Source: Paenibacillus durus
GTDB lineage: Bacteria; Bacillota; Bacilli; Paenibacillales; Paenibacillaceae
Reading direction: 5' to 3'
Length of the DNA: 64,000 nucleotides
Assembly: GCF_000756615.1 (NCBI RefSeq)
Contig: NZ_CP009288.1
Coordinates: forward strand, 3,224,001 to 3,288,000
Shown: piece by piece, positions 52,552-61,548 of the stretch
Numbering within the stretch: the first letter of the stretch is position 1
Layout: the number at the start of each line of letters is the position of its first letter
Program-made: the position numbers and the translations under genes
The notes under the pieces: model-generated
The model's input: the letters and a program-made list of their open reading frames with translations, nothing else
What the model was told of the DNA's origin: nothing
The model's database searches: none

Positions 52552-54621
52552 TTACTTTTCCAATGTAATGCGGAATACAGTGCCGGCATTGCCTGCAAAT
52601 ACAATCGTTCCATTTTCAGGCAGAACCACTTTGTTATTGCGGCTGATTACAGTGTAGCTCACGCATTTTCCCTGGGCGTCATACACCGCAAAAGCTCCTT
52701 TCGCCGGTGTTGCGACAGTCATCTTCTTACCGGCCGCGGCAGAGGGAACTCTGTACCATCTGGCGTTGCCATCGGCTTGCACAGTAACCGCTGAATGTTT
52801 CCCCGCAAATAGCGGCTTTATGATATCCTCACTGACATATAAGCTTCCAGCGGCTTCAAGGTACTCAATCCCATCTTTTGTGTAAAAACGGTATTCAGCT
52901 GTATCCCGGCTTCCTATCGCAGGAATTTGATGCTGGCTCACAGCCGTATTCGGGCCAGTAATTTTTTTATCCATTAAATATCCTTGCAGATCGTCGGTCC
53001 GGGTGATCTTAAGGGTCGGCATAATCATGAATATGACCGAACTGAACTTCTCGCTCACAGGATAATAGGTTTTACCTTCCCGCTTCGCCCATGCCTCTGC
53101 TGTCTCTGTGGATATTGGGTTAGATTCGAGCTTCTCAGCTAAATACTGAGACATGGCCTGTTGTCCTAAACCCGGAATGGTCGCATATTGTCTGATCCAG
53201 AGATAGGTGCGTCCATTTTTTTCAGTTACAAAACTGACCTTCGCGCTGCCCTCCTGGTTAACAAAAGCCCCGTCCGATGTATATACAAACTCCTGCTCCG
53301 GATATCCAGGCATACTCGGAACCGATATGGACAGTATCCCATCCTTGATATCAATTTTAACCAGTTGGTTGAGGGTACCATAATAGCCCACGTTCTTCAT
53401 TACGTCATTGGACATATCGGCTTTAACCGGCGTGCCGAATGATTTCCCGGGTTTGATGTCTTGGATCGTGCCCTTCTCTTTCATTGCCTGAAGAAGCAGC
53501 TCACTCGCCAGCATCTCGTTCAACGAGCTGCTGCCGCCCGACGACAGCACTGCCGCAGCCATGTTCTGCTCGGGAAGGACAACAAAGGAAGCATGATACA
53601 AAATCGTATCCCCGCCTTTACTTAAACCCTTCATTCCATAATCGTTAAACGGAAACAACCTTACACTGTCCCAGCCAAGCCCAAAGTCAATCGAGCTGTC
53701 GGCTTCTTGGGGCCATAGCCCTTTTTTGTATTCCTCCTGCTCCATTGCACGGACCGCCTCGTCCGAGAGAATGCCGTCCTTCTGTCCTGTAAATATTTGC
53801 GAGAATTGTACCAGATCTTCTGCGGTGGAATAAATTCCTCCCACTCCAATTGCATTGACCGTTTCATTCGGCAGCTGCTTCTCAAAAGGCGGATAATAAA
53901 GAGCGGCCAGTTTGCCTGGTTCCAGTAAGTCCTGCGGTGTATTCGTATGGTTCATTTCTAGCGGTCCAGTAAAATATTGATGGATGAATGCGGTAAAATC
54001 CATGCCGCTAACTCTCTCAACAAGAATCTCCGCCAGCATGAATCCGTCATTGCAATACACGGAGAAGGCGCCTGGGTCCGCTTTTAAGCTCTGGGTGGAC
54101 AATTGCTGCAGCAGCGTATCATGAGCATAGGTGTCTGGATCATTGAACAGAAAAGCATTTCTAAGGCTTGTGCCTTGCAGGCCAGAGGAATGGTTCAGCA
54201 GCATACGCGGGGTAATTTGCTTATAACGTTCATCCTTCATCTTGAAATCCGTTATGTACTGCACCAAAGGGGTATCCAAATTGATCTTCCCCTCATCTAC
54301 CAATTTCATGACAGCGGCGGCCGTAAACATTTTGCTCGTCGATCCAATGCCATACATGGTATCCTTGCTAAGCGGGATTTTCCCTGCCTTATCGTTTACC
54401 CCTGTCTGTCCCGACACCTTAATCTCGCCGTGATCAATCAATGCATACTGGACGCTGACCGTACCGTAATTTTTGGTTAACAGCGCCGCCTTTTCAGAAG
54501 CGATCTTCTCCAGCGCCTGATTAGTATCGACCACTTTGTTGCTGGACGCTATCGCCTCCGTTGGGACAAGCGAAGTCAGTGCAATTACGGCCGTTAATAA
54601 CCAAACCAATCTTTTCTTCAT
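52552..54621 (-). CDS. Secreted serine hydrolase, class C beta-lactamase family
   Basis: Protein of 689 residues with an N-terminal signal peptide (MKKRLVWLLTAVIALTSLV, cleavage near AIASS). The beta-lactamase/DD-peptidase domain (about 40-390) has the SxxK motif GSTSKMF, the YxN motif YCNDG and a KGG-like KGGDT. The remaining 300 residues are beta-rich and probably bind the cell wall or the substrate. It may be an esterase, D-aminopeptidase or penicillin-interacting enzyme; true beta-lactamase activity is not implied. AAAGGAG precedes the ATG. Single gene with its own terminator. Confidence 0.88.
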   Translation of the reverse strand: MKKRLVWLLTAVIALTSLVPTEAIASSNKVVDTNQALEKIASEKAALLTKNYGTVSVQYALIDHGEIKVSGQTGVNDKAGKIPLSKDTMYGIGSTSKMFTAAAVMKLVDEGKINLDTPLVQYITDFKMKDERYKQITPRMLLNHSSGLQGTSLRNAFLFNDPDTYAHDTLLQQLSTQSLKADPGAFSVYCNDGFMLAEILVERVSGMDFTAFIHQYFTGPLEMNHTNTPQDLLEPGKLAALYYPPFEKQLPNETVNAIGVGGIYSTAEDLVQFSQIFTGQKDGILSDEAVRAMEQEEYKKGLWPQEADSSIDFGLGWDSVRLFPFNDYGMKGLSKGGDTILYHASFVVLPEQNMAAAVLSSGGSSSLNEMLASELLLQAMKEKGTIQDIKPGKSFGTPVKADMSNDVMKNVGYYGTLNQLVKIDIKDGILSISVPSMPGYPEQEFVYTSDGAFVNQEGSAKVSFVTEKNGRTYLWIRQYATIPGLGQQAMSQYLAEKLESNPISTETAEAWAKREGKTYYPVSEKFSSVIFMIMPTLKITRTDDLQGYLMDKKITGPNTAVSQHQIPAIGSRDTAEYRFYTKDGIEYLEAAGSLYVSEDIIKPLFAGKHSAVTVQADGNARWYRVPSAAAGKKMTVATPAKGAFAVYDAQGKCVSYTVISRNNKVVLPENGTIVFAGNAGTVFRITLEK

Positions 54622-54774
54622 TGAAATATCTCCTTTAATAGTAGACTATGATATAGTACGAATTAATAGAGTAAAGGGTTCAATTCATTGCAAAAAAAGT
54701 ATATTCCTTCCTATTGAAAAAAAGGGGGGGTGGAAGATAACATAGAATTGCTTTTGCTCTACTAATGAAAAAAA

Positions 54775-54810
54775 GCATGTTTATGCCGGAAACCCGGGAC
54801 ACAAACATGC
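54775..54810 (-). terminator. Terminator after the FUSC-type gene
   Basis: GCATGTTTG / TAAACATGC stem followed by TTTTTTTC on the minus strand, 14 bases past the stop. Confidence 0.88.
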
Positions 54811-54823
54811 CTCTAACGATGTA

Positions 54824-55807
54824 CTAAATGGCTTTTAGGAGAAGCTCCAATTCATTGGCCACGACGAACAAGCTTGCACGGTCTTCAAATTCCTTGCGGG
54901 ACTGCGGCATGGGAAGAAGCTTGTGATACCGTCTTATTTTACATAAATCTTCATGCAGGCCCGGACTCCATCCGGAATGGCGGAGACTATTGCTCAGAGT
55001 GAGCAGGAATTCGCCAATCCTCTCCCGCTGCTCCATCTGAACGGTAATCCGGGATACGTAAGGCATCATCCGGGCGAGCGCGTCGTATTGCTGTTCTCTC
55101 TTCTCAAAATAGGGAGAATACATTTCATCCTTGCCTAGAATATGGTTTTCGTTATAGAGCAGCACCAACGACTTGGCCCTCTTGAACATATCCGAAAGCC
55201 GCTGCATTGCTTTGACATCACAAGGCCTGTTCCCATCCTTCAAATAAGCGGCGATTTCCTGCAATTGAGCCTGAAACAGCACCTCGACCTCTTCTTTGCA
55301 GCGATTAAGCTGCCGCTCGATGTTCGGCATATATGCGTTGATGATCAGCGCTGTGCCAAGGCCTACCATAATCACGAGAAACTCATTGGCAAAAAACGCA
55401 AGCGACGCCTCCTTGTGCATATAGACGTGCATCACGATGACCGAGCTGCTGGCGATCCCCTCCTGAATCCGAAGCCGGACACATAACGGGATAAAGAGCA
55501 GCATCAGAATCAGAAAAGAATAGGGAAAGTATCCAAAGATGAAAAAGATGCCGCTCGCGAAAAACATGCCGATAATACAAGCGAAAAAACGGCTTACCGC
55601 TGCTTGTATGGATTTACGGCGCGATTTCTGAATGCACAAAAGCGTAAGGATACCGGACGAAGAAAAATACTGCAGTTGCAGCAGCTGGGACACCATGACG
55701 GACAGGCTGACGCCAACCGCCGTTTTGAGTGTCCGCAGCCCGATTTTTAACGTGGGCACCCTCCATTTTAACCGAAGCATTCCGTTCTCTATATCCATCC
55801 TCTCCAT
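54824..55807 (-). CDS. FUSC/aromatic acid exporter family membrane protein
   Basis: Protein of 327 residues with four to six helices in the first 150 residues (TAVGVSLSVMVSQLL, FFACIIGMFFASGIFFIF, FLILMLLFIPLCV) and a helical cytoplasmic tail. The layout fits the YgaE/DUF939 'aromatic acid exporter' family. Members are thought to export aromatic acids; the role here is not proven. Transcribed towards the serine hydrolase gene but separated from it by a terminator. Confidence 0.8.
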   Translation of the reverse strand: MERMDIENGMLRLKWRVPTLKIGLRTLKTAVGVSLSVMVSQLLQLQYFSSSGILTLLCIQKSRRKSIQAAVSRFFACIIGMFFASGIFFIFGYFPYSFLILMLLFIPLCVRLRIQEGIASSSVIVMHVYMHKEASLAFFANEFLVIMVGLGTALIINAYMPNIERQLNRCKEEVEVLFQAQLQEIAAYLKDGNRPCDVKAMQRLSDMFKRAKSLVLLYNENHILGKDEMYSPYFEKREQQYDALARMMPYVSRITVQMEQRERIGEFLLTLSNSLRHSGWSPGLHEDLCKIRRYHKLLPMPQSRKEFEDRASLFVVANELELLLKAI

Positions 55808-55859
55808 TTCACCGCAACCATTTGTAGACTTATCACGGTTCTCCTTTACCTCCTTCAGT

Positions 55860-57134
55860 TTAGGCGGCGTCTTGGGCGGTCTCTTTGGACTTCAAATATC
55901 TCTTCGCTTTTTCAGCGTCAAATTTACCTTCCCATTTGGAAATGACCACGGTGGCCAGGCTGTTGCCCAGCACATTAACGACGGTCCGCGCCATATCCAT
56001 AATCCGGTCGATTCCGGCGATAAAGGCCAGGCCTTCCGGCGGAATTCCGACAGAACCGAGCGTTGCCAGCAGGACTACAAACGAAACGCCCGGTACGCCC
56101 GCGATCCCTTTGGATGTGACCATTAATACGAGCATCAACGTAATTTGGGCGGTCAGCGACATATCGATTCCGTACATTTGCGCAATGAACAGCGCCGCAA
56201 GCGCCTGATACAATGTAGATCCGTCCAGATTAAATGAATAGCCGGTGGGAACGACGAAAGAGGTAATCGCCTTGGGACAACCGAACTTTTCCATTTTCTC
56301 GATGATTTTGGGCATGACGGTCTCGGAGCTTGCAGTGGAATAGGCAAGAATAAGCTCATCCTTCAGCAGCTTGACGATGGCAAAAATGCTTGTTCCGCAC
56401 AGTTTAGCGATGATGCCGAGCACCACGATGATGAAGAACGCCATGGATAAGTAGACAGCGAATACAAGCTTACCCAGTGGGATAAGAGAAGCGATCCCGA
56501 ATTTCGAAACGGTTACGCCGATTAACGCAAAGACGCCAAACGGAGCAAATTTCATAATTTGATTGGTGAGCTGGAACATGGCCTCCATGACCCCGTGGAA
56601 AAACTGGAGCACCGGCTTGCCTTTCTCACCGATGGCAGCAACGCCAAGACCAAACATGACGGAGAAAAAGATGATGGCCAGCATATCTCCTCTCGCCAGG
56701 GCATCCACAATATTGCTTGGCACGATGTTCACAAAGGTATCGGCAAAACCGTGGCTGCTCACTGCTTCCGCAGAATTCATGTATTTATGAACATCGGTTT
56801 TGGCCAGATGAGACATATCCACCCCCGATCCCGGATGCAGCAGATTGGCTGTGACCAGTCCGACGATAATCGCGGCGGTCGTCACAATTTCAAAATAGAG
56901 GATCGTTTTGCCGCCCAATTTACCGAGCTGCTTAACGCTCCCTGTTCCCGCTACGCCGACAATGAGCGAAGACACGACGATGGGAACGACGATCATTTTG
57001 ATCAGCCGGATAAAAATATCGCCAATAGGCATTAGAAACTTTTCAATAGATGGATTCCCGTAAAACAATGCGCCTGCCGTAATCCCTAATGCAAGTCCAA
57101 TCAGTATTTGCCAGGCCAGTCCTATTCTTTTCAT
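55860..57134 (-). CDS. Glutamate/dicarboxylate:cation symporter (DAACS family)
   Basis: Membrane protein of 424 residues with the complete DAACS signature: serine-rich hairpin STASSETVMP, the transport motif GYSFNLDGSTLY, and GIDRIMDMARTVVNVLGN with the conserved Asp that binds the substrate amino group. It imports glutamate/aspartate or C4-dicarboxylates using H+ or Na+. TAAGGAGTG precedes ATG 57134. It is divergent from a GlnK/GlnL-like two-component pair (218 bases between starts), its probable regulator. Confidence 0.93.
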   Translation of the reverse strand: MKRIGLAWQILIGLALGITAGALFYGNPSIEKFLMPIGDIFIRLIKMIVVPIVVSSLIVGVAGTGSVKQLGKLGGKTILYFEIVTTAAIIVGLVTANLLHPGSGVDMSHLAKTDVHKYMNSAEAVSSHGFADTFVNIVPSNIVDALARGDMLAIIFFSVMFGLGVAAIGEKGKPVLQFFHGVMEAMFQLTNQIMKFAPFGVFALIGVTVSKFGIASLIPLGKLVFAVYLSMAFFIIVVLGIIAKLCGTSIFAIVKLLKDELILAYSTASSETVMPKIIEKMEKFGCPKAITSFVVPTGYSFNLDGSTLYQALAALFIAQMYGIDMSLTAQITLMLVLMVTSKGIAGVPGVSFVVLLATLGSVGIPPEGLAFIAGIDRIMDMARTVVNVLGNSLATVVISKWEGKFDAEKAKRYLKSKETAQDAA

Positions 57135-57352
57135 TGAATCACTCCTTAAATCGTCAAGATGTTATTATAGGTCACATTAATATTCACATCGTAAACGGGC
57201 ATCTACTTAAATCTACAAAAATGGACAACAAAAAAATAAAATCATGTAATTTAAACTGACATGTTCTGAAATTGCATAAAAGCGGTCCATTTGATGCTAC
57301 AATATGAACCATCCTATAAATATCATTTTTTGAGATTTGGAAGTGTTTCGTA

Positions 57353-58633
57353 TTGAAAACCAATATCGCTGCGTTCGTCCTTATGCTTATTGCGGTTCCC
57401 CTAGCCGGCGAGTTAAAATTCTTTCCTTTTCATGATGAATTTCGCGTAAGCTTAGGGATTCCCATATTTTTCTTTTTCCTGTTATGGATTCAAAGAATCC
57501 CCCCTGCCTTATCCGGATTCCTTGCCGGCATTCTCGTCGTTGCCTTCCGCATCGGATTGGACTCCTTGGTTCAGGCGGATGTTTCCATCGGAGCGCTGTA
57601 TCTGAAGCATTTTCCGGCGTTCTTTTATTATCTGGCTTACGCCGCATTGTTCCAGCTCCTTCGGTTAAATCAGGTTCCTTACCGGCCGGTGCGGGTAGGG
57701 GTTCTAAGCATCTTCATCGAAATCATTGCCAATCTGGTTGAGTTCTCCGTTCGGCATGCGGACTCCATGGGTCAGTTGAATTTGGAGGTGGTAGGCAAGC
57801 TGCTGGTCATCGCGGTCATTCGCAGTTTTTTTGTTCTTGGTTTCTTTAATATCATGCAATTACGCCAGTCCGTCTTGGCCGAAGAGCATGAGCGGAAAGA
57901 AAAGGAACGTGTTCTTCTGCTCGTATCGAATTTATATGAAGAGTCTGTCCAGCTCAGAAAGACGCTGCAATTCGCCGAAGATATTACGAGAGATGGCTAT
58001 GAATTGTACCGTCAATTGCAGCAAGTTCGTTCCCTGGACGAGCTGGACCCATTGGCGCGGAAAGCGTTGAGTATTTCAGGGCAGGTACATGAGATCAAAA
58101 AAGACAACCAGCGAATCCACGCCGGACTTTCCAAGTTGATCGCCGACGAAGGACCGTCTGACTATATGGATCTTCCGGATATCATGCGGCTCATTGTCCG
58201 GACGAACGACAAATACGCGGCATCTTTAGGCAAAACGATTCAATTTGGCATCGAAGTGAACGATCCGTTTCCTCCCCTGCATGTGTACACCTTATTATCT
58301 TTAATGAACAATCTGGCGGCCAATGCGGTAGAAGCCATTCCCAAGGAAGGGACGATTGCCATTTCGGTCAGCCGTACACAAGGCAGGATTGAGATTCAGG
58401 TCCGCGATAACGGACCGGGCATCCCGGACCGGAAGAAGAAGCTGGTCTTTACACCGGGATACACGTCAAAGTATGATATTTCGGGAAAACCCTCTACAGG
58501 AATGGGATTGTATTATATCCGGGAGGTCGTAAAGGAGCTTCAGGGGGATATAGAATTGCAGGATGACCCGGAAACCGGAGAAACGGTATTTACTCTGCTG
58601 CTTCCGATCGATCCATTAACCCAGAAAGGATGA
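57353..58633 (+). CDS. Sensor histidine kinase, GlnK/YcbA-like
   Basis: Protein of 426 residues. Five to six N-terminal membrane helices (residues 1-175) form the sensor, then a cytoplasmic coiled stretch, and a GHKL ATPase domain with N-box MNNLAANAVEA, G1 box DNGPGIPD and G2 box TGMGLYY. HEIKKDNQRI is the likely phospho-acceptor His region, as in B. subtilis GlnK, which senses glutamine/glutamate. The start is TTG 57353, with no strong ribosome site. Its response regulator begins 4 bases after the stop; the divergent symporter is the likely target. Confidence 0.88.
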   Translation: MKTNIAAFVLMLIAVPLAGELKFFPFHDEFRVSLGIPIFFFFLLWIQRIPPALSGFLAGILVVAFRIGLDSLVQADVSIGALYLKHFPAFFYYLAYAALFQLLRLNQVPYRPVRVGVLSIFIEIIANLVEFSVRHADSMGQLNLEVVGKLLVIAVIRSFFVLGFFNIMQLRQSVLAEEHERKEKERVLLLVSNLYEESVQLRKTLQFAEDITRDGYELYRQLQQVRSLDELDPLARKALSISGQVHEIKKDNQRIHAGLSKLIADEGPSDYMDLPDIMRLIVRTNDKYAASLGKTIQFGIEVNDPFPPLHVYTLLSLMNNLAANAVEAIPKEGTIAISVSRTQGRIEIQVRDNGPGIPDRKKKLVFTPGYTSKYDISGKPSTGMGLYYIREVVKELQGDIELQDDPETGETVFTLLLPIDPLTQKG

Positions 58634-58637
58634 CAGC

Positions 58638-59564
58638 ATGCGTTTTTTTATCGTAGATGACGATGAGGGAGTTCGTTCCATGTTGGCTGACATCATTGAA
58701 GACTTCGGTCTCGGTGAAGTTGTCGGTGAACTGGAAGACGGCTCGGGTCTAAGTCATGATCTGCTTGAACTGAAGAAAGTCGATATTCTGATGATTGATT
58801 TATTGATGCCGATTCGGGACGGAATCCAGACGATTCGGGCGATAGGTCAAGACTTCAGCGGCAAAATTATTATGATCTCCCAAATTGAATCGAAGGATAT
58901 GATTGGCGAGGCTTACTCGCTGGGGGTGCAGTACTATATCACCAAACCGATTAATCGTCTGGAGATTCTGGAGGTCATACGTAAAGTAATGGACCATTTG
59001 CGGCTGCAAAAGTCGATGAGCGATATCCAGAGAACGATTCAAGGCTTGCAGATCATAAGCTCTCCGAAGAACCAGCGAACAGCGGATGCCGAGAACAAGA
59101 TCGTGACGTCCGGCCATTTTATGCTTTCTGAACTGGGAATGATCGGGGAAGCGGGAAGCAAAGACGTATTGGAGATGCTGGAGGTTCTGTATCAGCTGGA
59201 TTTGGAAACGGGTGAGGCTTCCTTTGCGTTCCCTTCGCTTAAAGATATTTTTAGAAGCATCGCCGCAAAAAGACTTGAACACCTGGCAGCCTCCACTGAG
59301 CTGGGTAAGGAAATCAAAGCCTCGGAGCAGAGGGTGCGCCGGGCTATTTTTCAGACCCTGACCCATGTGGCCTCTCTCGGCTTAACCGATTACTCGCATC
59401 CGAAATTTGAGAATTACGCTTCGAAATTTTTCGATTTCACCGAAATCCGTAAACGGATGCTGGAACTGCAAAATGAGGCAGAGCCTTCCCAATCCCAGGT
59501 GCGGATCAATACGAAAAAATTCATCCAGGTGCTTTATGTGGAAACGAAACGATCTATGAGTTAA
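58638..59564 (+). CDS. Response regulator with YcbB domain, GlnL-like
   Basis: Protein of 308 residues. The receiver domain (1-120) has the acidic pocket DDDE and phospho-acceptor Asp54 in ILMIDLLMP, and Lys in YITKPI. The C-terminal YcbB-type DNA-binding domain begins near 150 and includes RSIAAKRLEHLAAS and AIFQTLTHVASLGLTDY. It should bind the symporter promoter on the opposite strand. AAAGGATGACAGC precedes the ATG. Last gene of the pair; a hairpin terminator follows. Confidence 0.9.
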   Translation: MRFFIVDDDEGVRSMLADIIEDFGLGEVVGELEDGSGLSHDLLELKKVDILMIDLLMPIRDGIQTIRAIGQDFSGKIIMISQIESKDMIGEAYSLGVQYYITKPINRLEILEVIRKVMDHLRLQKSMSDIQRTIQGLQIISSPKNQRTADAENKIVTSGHFMLSELGMIGEAGSKDVLEMLEVLYQLDLETGEASFAFPSLKDIFRSIAAKRLEHLAASTELGKEIKASEQRVRRAIFQTLTHVASLGLTDYSHPKFENYASKFFDFTEIRKRMLELQNEAEPSQSQVRINTKKFIQVLYVETKRSMS

Positions 59565-59634
59565 CCGAAGCTTCCGTCTCTCGTATTAGGCCATTTAAAA
59601 CCGTAAAACTTGCATATTCTTATATTTTTTAAAA

Positions 59635-59657
59635 AAATCCGCGCTGAGCGCGGATTT
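59635..59657. terminator. Bidirectional terminator
   Basis: AAATCCGCGC/GCGCGGATTT, a perfect 10-bp stem with a 3-base loop, between convergent gene units; T-rich on the minus strand (TTTTTTTAAAAAA). Confidence 0.8.
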
Positions 59658-59681
59658 CACTATTTTATGACCTTATTTTCT

Positions 59682-59831
59682 CTATTCAAATATTTCTGCC
59701 AGCTTCCAGCCGATGGTCTGCGTGTGGGCGGGTTTGGACGGATCGCTCCACAGCTTGGAAGCGGTGTTGTCAATGGCTGACAAGCCCTTGGAAAGGTCGG
59801 CTCCGGCGGCTTGCAGTCCGTCGTTGATCAA
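59682..59831 (-). pseudogene. Orphan C-terminal gene fragment
   Basis: Minus-strand frame of 49 codons ending in TAG: LINDGLQAAGADLSKGLSA, then ASKLWSDPSKPAHTQTIG and WKLAEIFE. It looks like the tail of a real protein, but the family is not recognised and no upstream part exists; the FSA gene directly precedes it. Confidence 0.4.
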
Positions 59832-59855
59832 TCATGCCCCGTAATCAACCCCGGT

Positions 59856-60542
59856 CTAGATTTCATAAAGCTCCAGCATCGTTTTGTTTTTTCCGAAGGC
59901 CTCGGCAAAATCATTGTTAAATGCGGTAATCGCATGATCCGTGGCTGGATGCCTGATTAAAGCCTCCAACACGTCTGGAGCGGCAGTCACCGAACCAATG
60001 CCATGCCGGCATAGTTCCAGAATTTGCTGCGAATTTTTGAAGCTTGCCGCCAGAACGTCGCTATCAAGTTTATGCATCCGGAGCATATCATGAATATCCA
60101 TCGCTGCTTTCACGCCGTCCGCACCCATGTTGTCAATTCGGTTAACATAAGGAGCTGTGAATTTGGCCCCCGCTTTTGCCGCCATAAAAGCCTGCATCGG
60201 AGTATAAATCGCGGTTGCCGTCACGTGTATACCCTCTTTGGATAGAATGCTGATTGCCTTAAGTCCTTGAGCGGAGACCGGAACTTTTACATATAATCCC
60301 TCCCCCAGCCGCTTGACCATATAATGCGCCTCCTCCACCATCTCTTCGGCGGTCACGGAAATCACCTGCGCATGCAGCGCCGAACCGGCAGGCAAAAACT
60401 CCCAAATCCGAAGCAGTTGCTTCATCGGATCATTTTTTTCATTTTTCAATATCGTTGGATTGGTGGTAACGCCGTCATATGGGAACAGATCATACATCCG
60501 GGTAATCGCTTCAAAATTTGCGGTATCAAGCAATATAAGCAT
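59856..60542 (-). CDS. Fructose-6-phosphate aldolase / transaldolase-like protein
   Basis: Protein of 228 residues of the FSA/TalC subfamily of transaldolases, TIM-barrel. LDTANFEAI starts the family; Lys86 in GLYVKVPVS is the Schiff-base lysine; GVTTNPTILK and ATAIYTPMQAFMAA surround the active site. It cleaves fructose 6-phosphate, or joins dihydroxyacetone and aldehydes. Last gene of a three-gene operon with a glycyl-radical enzyme and its activase, as ybiW-ybiY-fsaA in E. coli. AAAGGAGAG precedes the ATG. Confidence 0.9.
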   Translation of the reverse strand: MLILLDTANFEAITRMYDLFPYDGVTTNPTILKNEKNDPMKQLLRIWEFLPAGSALHAQVISVTAEEMVEEAHYMVKRLGEGLYVKVPVSAQGLKAISILSKEGIHVTATAIYTPMQAFMAAKAGAKFTAPYVNRIDNMGADGVKAAMDIHDMLRMHKLDSDVLAASFKNSQQILELCRHGIGSVTAAPDVLEALIRHPATDHAITAFNNDFAEAFGKNKTMLELYEI

Positions 60543-60567
60543 TGTTCTCTCTCCTTTGCGGATTCGT

Positions 60568-61497
60568 TTATTTAATCAAATTTGTAATGCCTGCATCCAA
60601 AGCGATGGTGTGGAAGTGAGTCATTTCTTGATCGCTGTACATTCGGGGATTTCTGTCAAAGCAGAATTTCTGTTCGACATGGTTGTATTTGGCCTGTGCC
60701 AAGGGATTATAATTCAACAGCTCGTATTTAACGTCAGGCCGGATGGCAGATATAAAAGAAGAAATGCTGCGGATATTATCGTCAAAAGCCGTATATTCAG
60801 GAATCAGGGGAGTACGGACAATTACTTCAGCTTGGGTATTACCTGTGAGCAGCCATTTCAGATTTTCTTTAATTCGGGCATTGGACAGTCCTGTATGCTT
60901 CTTATGCAGTTCCGTATCAAAAATTTTGAAATCCGCATAGATCAAATCCAGCATTTCAGCCGCCTGTTCCAGTATGGCCGGGGACGTCTGCAAGCTGCTC
61001 TCGATCGCTGTATGGAGGCCTGCTTGCTTTAAGGCTGTTAACAACTGTAAAGCAAATTCGTGCTGAAACAGTGGTTCCCCGCCGGAAAGGGTCACTCCAC
61101 CGCTATATTTGAAAAAGCGGCGATCCTTCATTACTTCTGTAACCACCTCGTTCACCGCCATAACCTGGCAGTCCAAGGACAGCGCTCCGGCAGGACACAC
61201 GTCGATGCATGCCTCACATTCTTCGATCTGGTCCCGCTCAAGCTTGATCCGTGTTCGGTTCTCGAAGGCGGAAGCGCCGTACTGTCCATTCCGGGCGCAT
61301 AAGCCGCACCGGATGCATTTATTGCGGAAGTAGACCAAATGGGTCTGAAATGCAATCCCCTCCGGATTCTGGCACCAGCGGCAGGCAAGAGGACAGCCTT
61401 TTAGAAATATGTTGGTACGGATGCCGTGGCCGTCATGGGTGGAAAATCTTCGGATATCAAAAATTTTGCCGGATTTCATGTCCGCTGCATGTTCCAT
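60568..61497 (-). CDS. Glycyl-radical enzyme activating protein (radical SAM)
   Basis: Protein of 309 residues. Radical-SAM Cys triad CxxxCxxC is at residues 35-42 (CPLACRWC). Two ferredoxin-type Cys clusters follow: CIRCGLC near 61 and CEACIDVCP near 95, as in activases of the YbiY/PflC group rather than the plain PflA. GGVTLSGGEPLFQ is the SAM-binding region. It uses SAM and an electron to place a glycyl radical on the enzyme encoded directly upstream. GGAGGAG precedes the ATG. Confidence 0.93.
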   Translation of the reverse strand: MEHAADMKSGKIFDIRRFSTHDGHGIRTNIFLKGCPLACRWCQNPEGIAFQTHLVYFRNKCIRCGLCARNGQYGASAFENRTRIKLERDQIEECEACIDVCPAGALSLDCQVMAVNEVVTEVMKDRRFFKYSGGVTLSGGEPLFQHEFALQLLTALKQAGLHTAIESSLQTSPAILEQAAEMLDLIYADFKIFDTELHKKHTGLSNARIKENLKWLLTGNTQAEVIVRTPLIPEYTAFDDNIRSISSFISAIRPDVKYELLNYNPLAQAKYNHVEQKFCFDRNPRMYSDQEMTHFHTIALDAGITNLIK

Positions 61498-61548
61498 AGC
61501 TGTCTCCTCCTGTGCTGTCGTCTCCCCTGCTCGCTGTGAAGCTTTCGC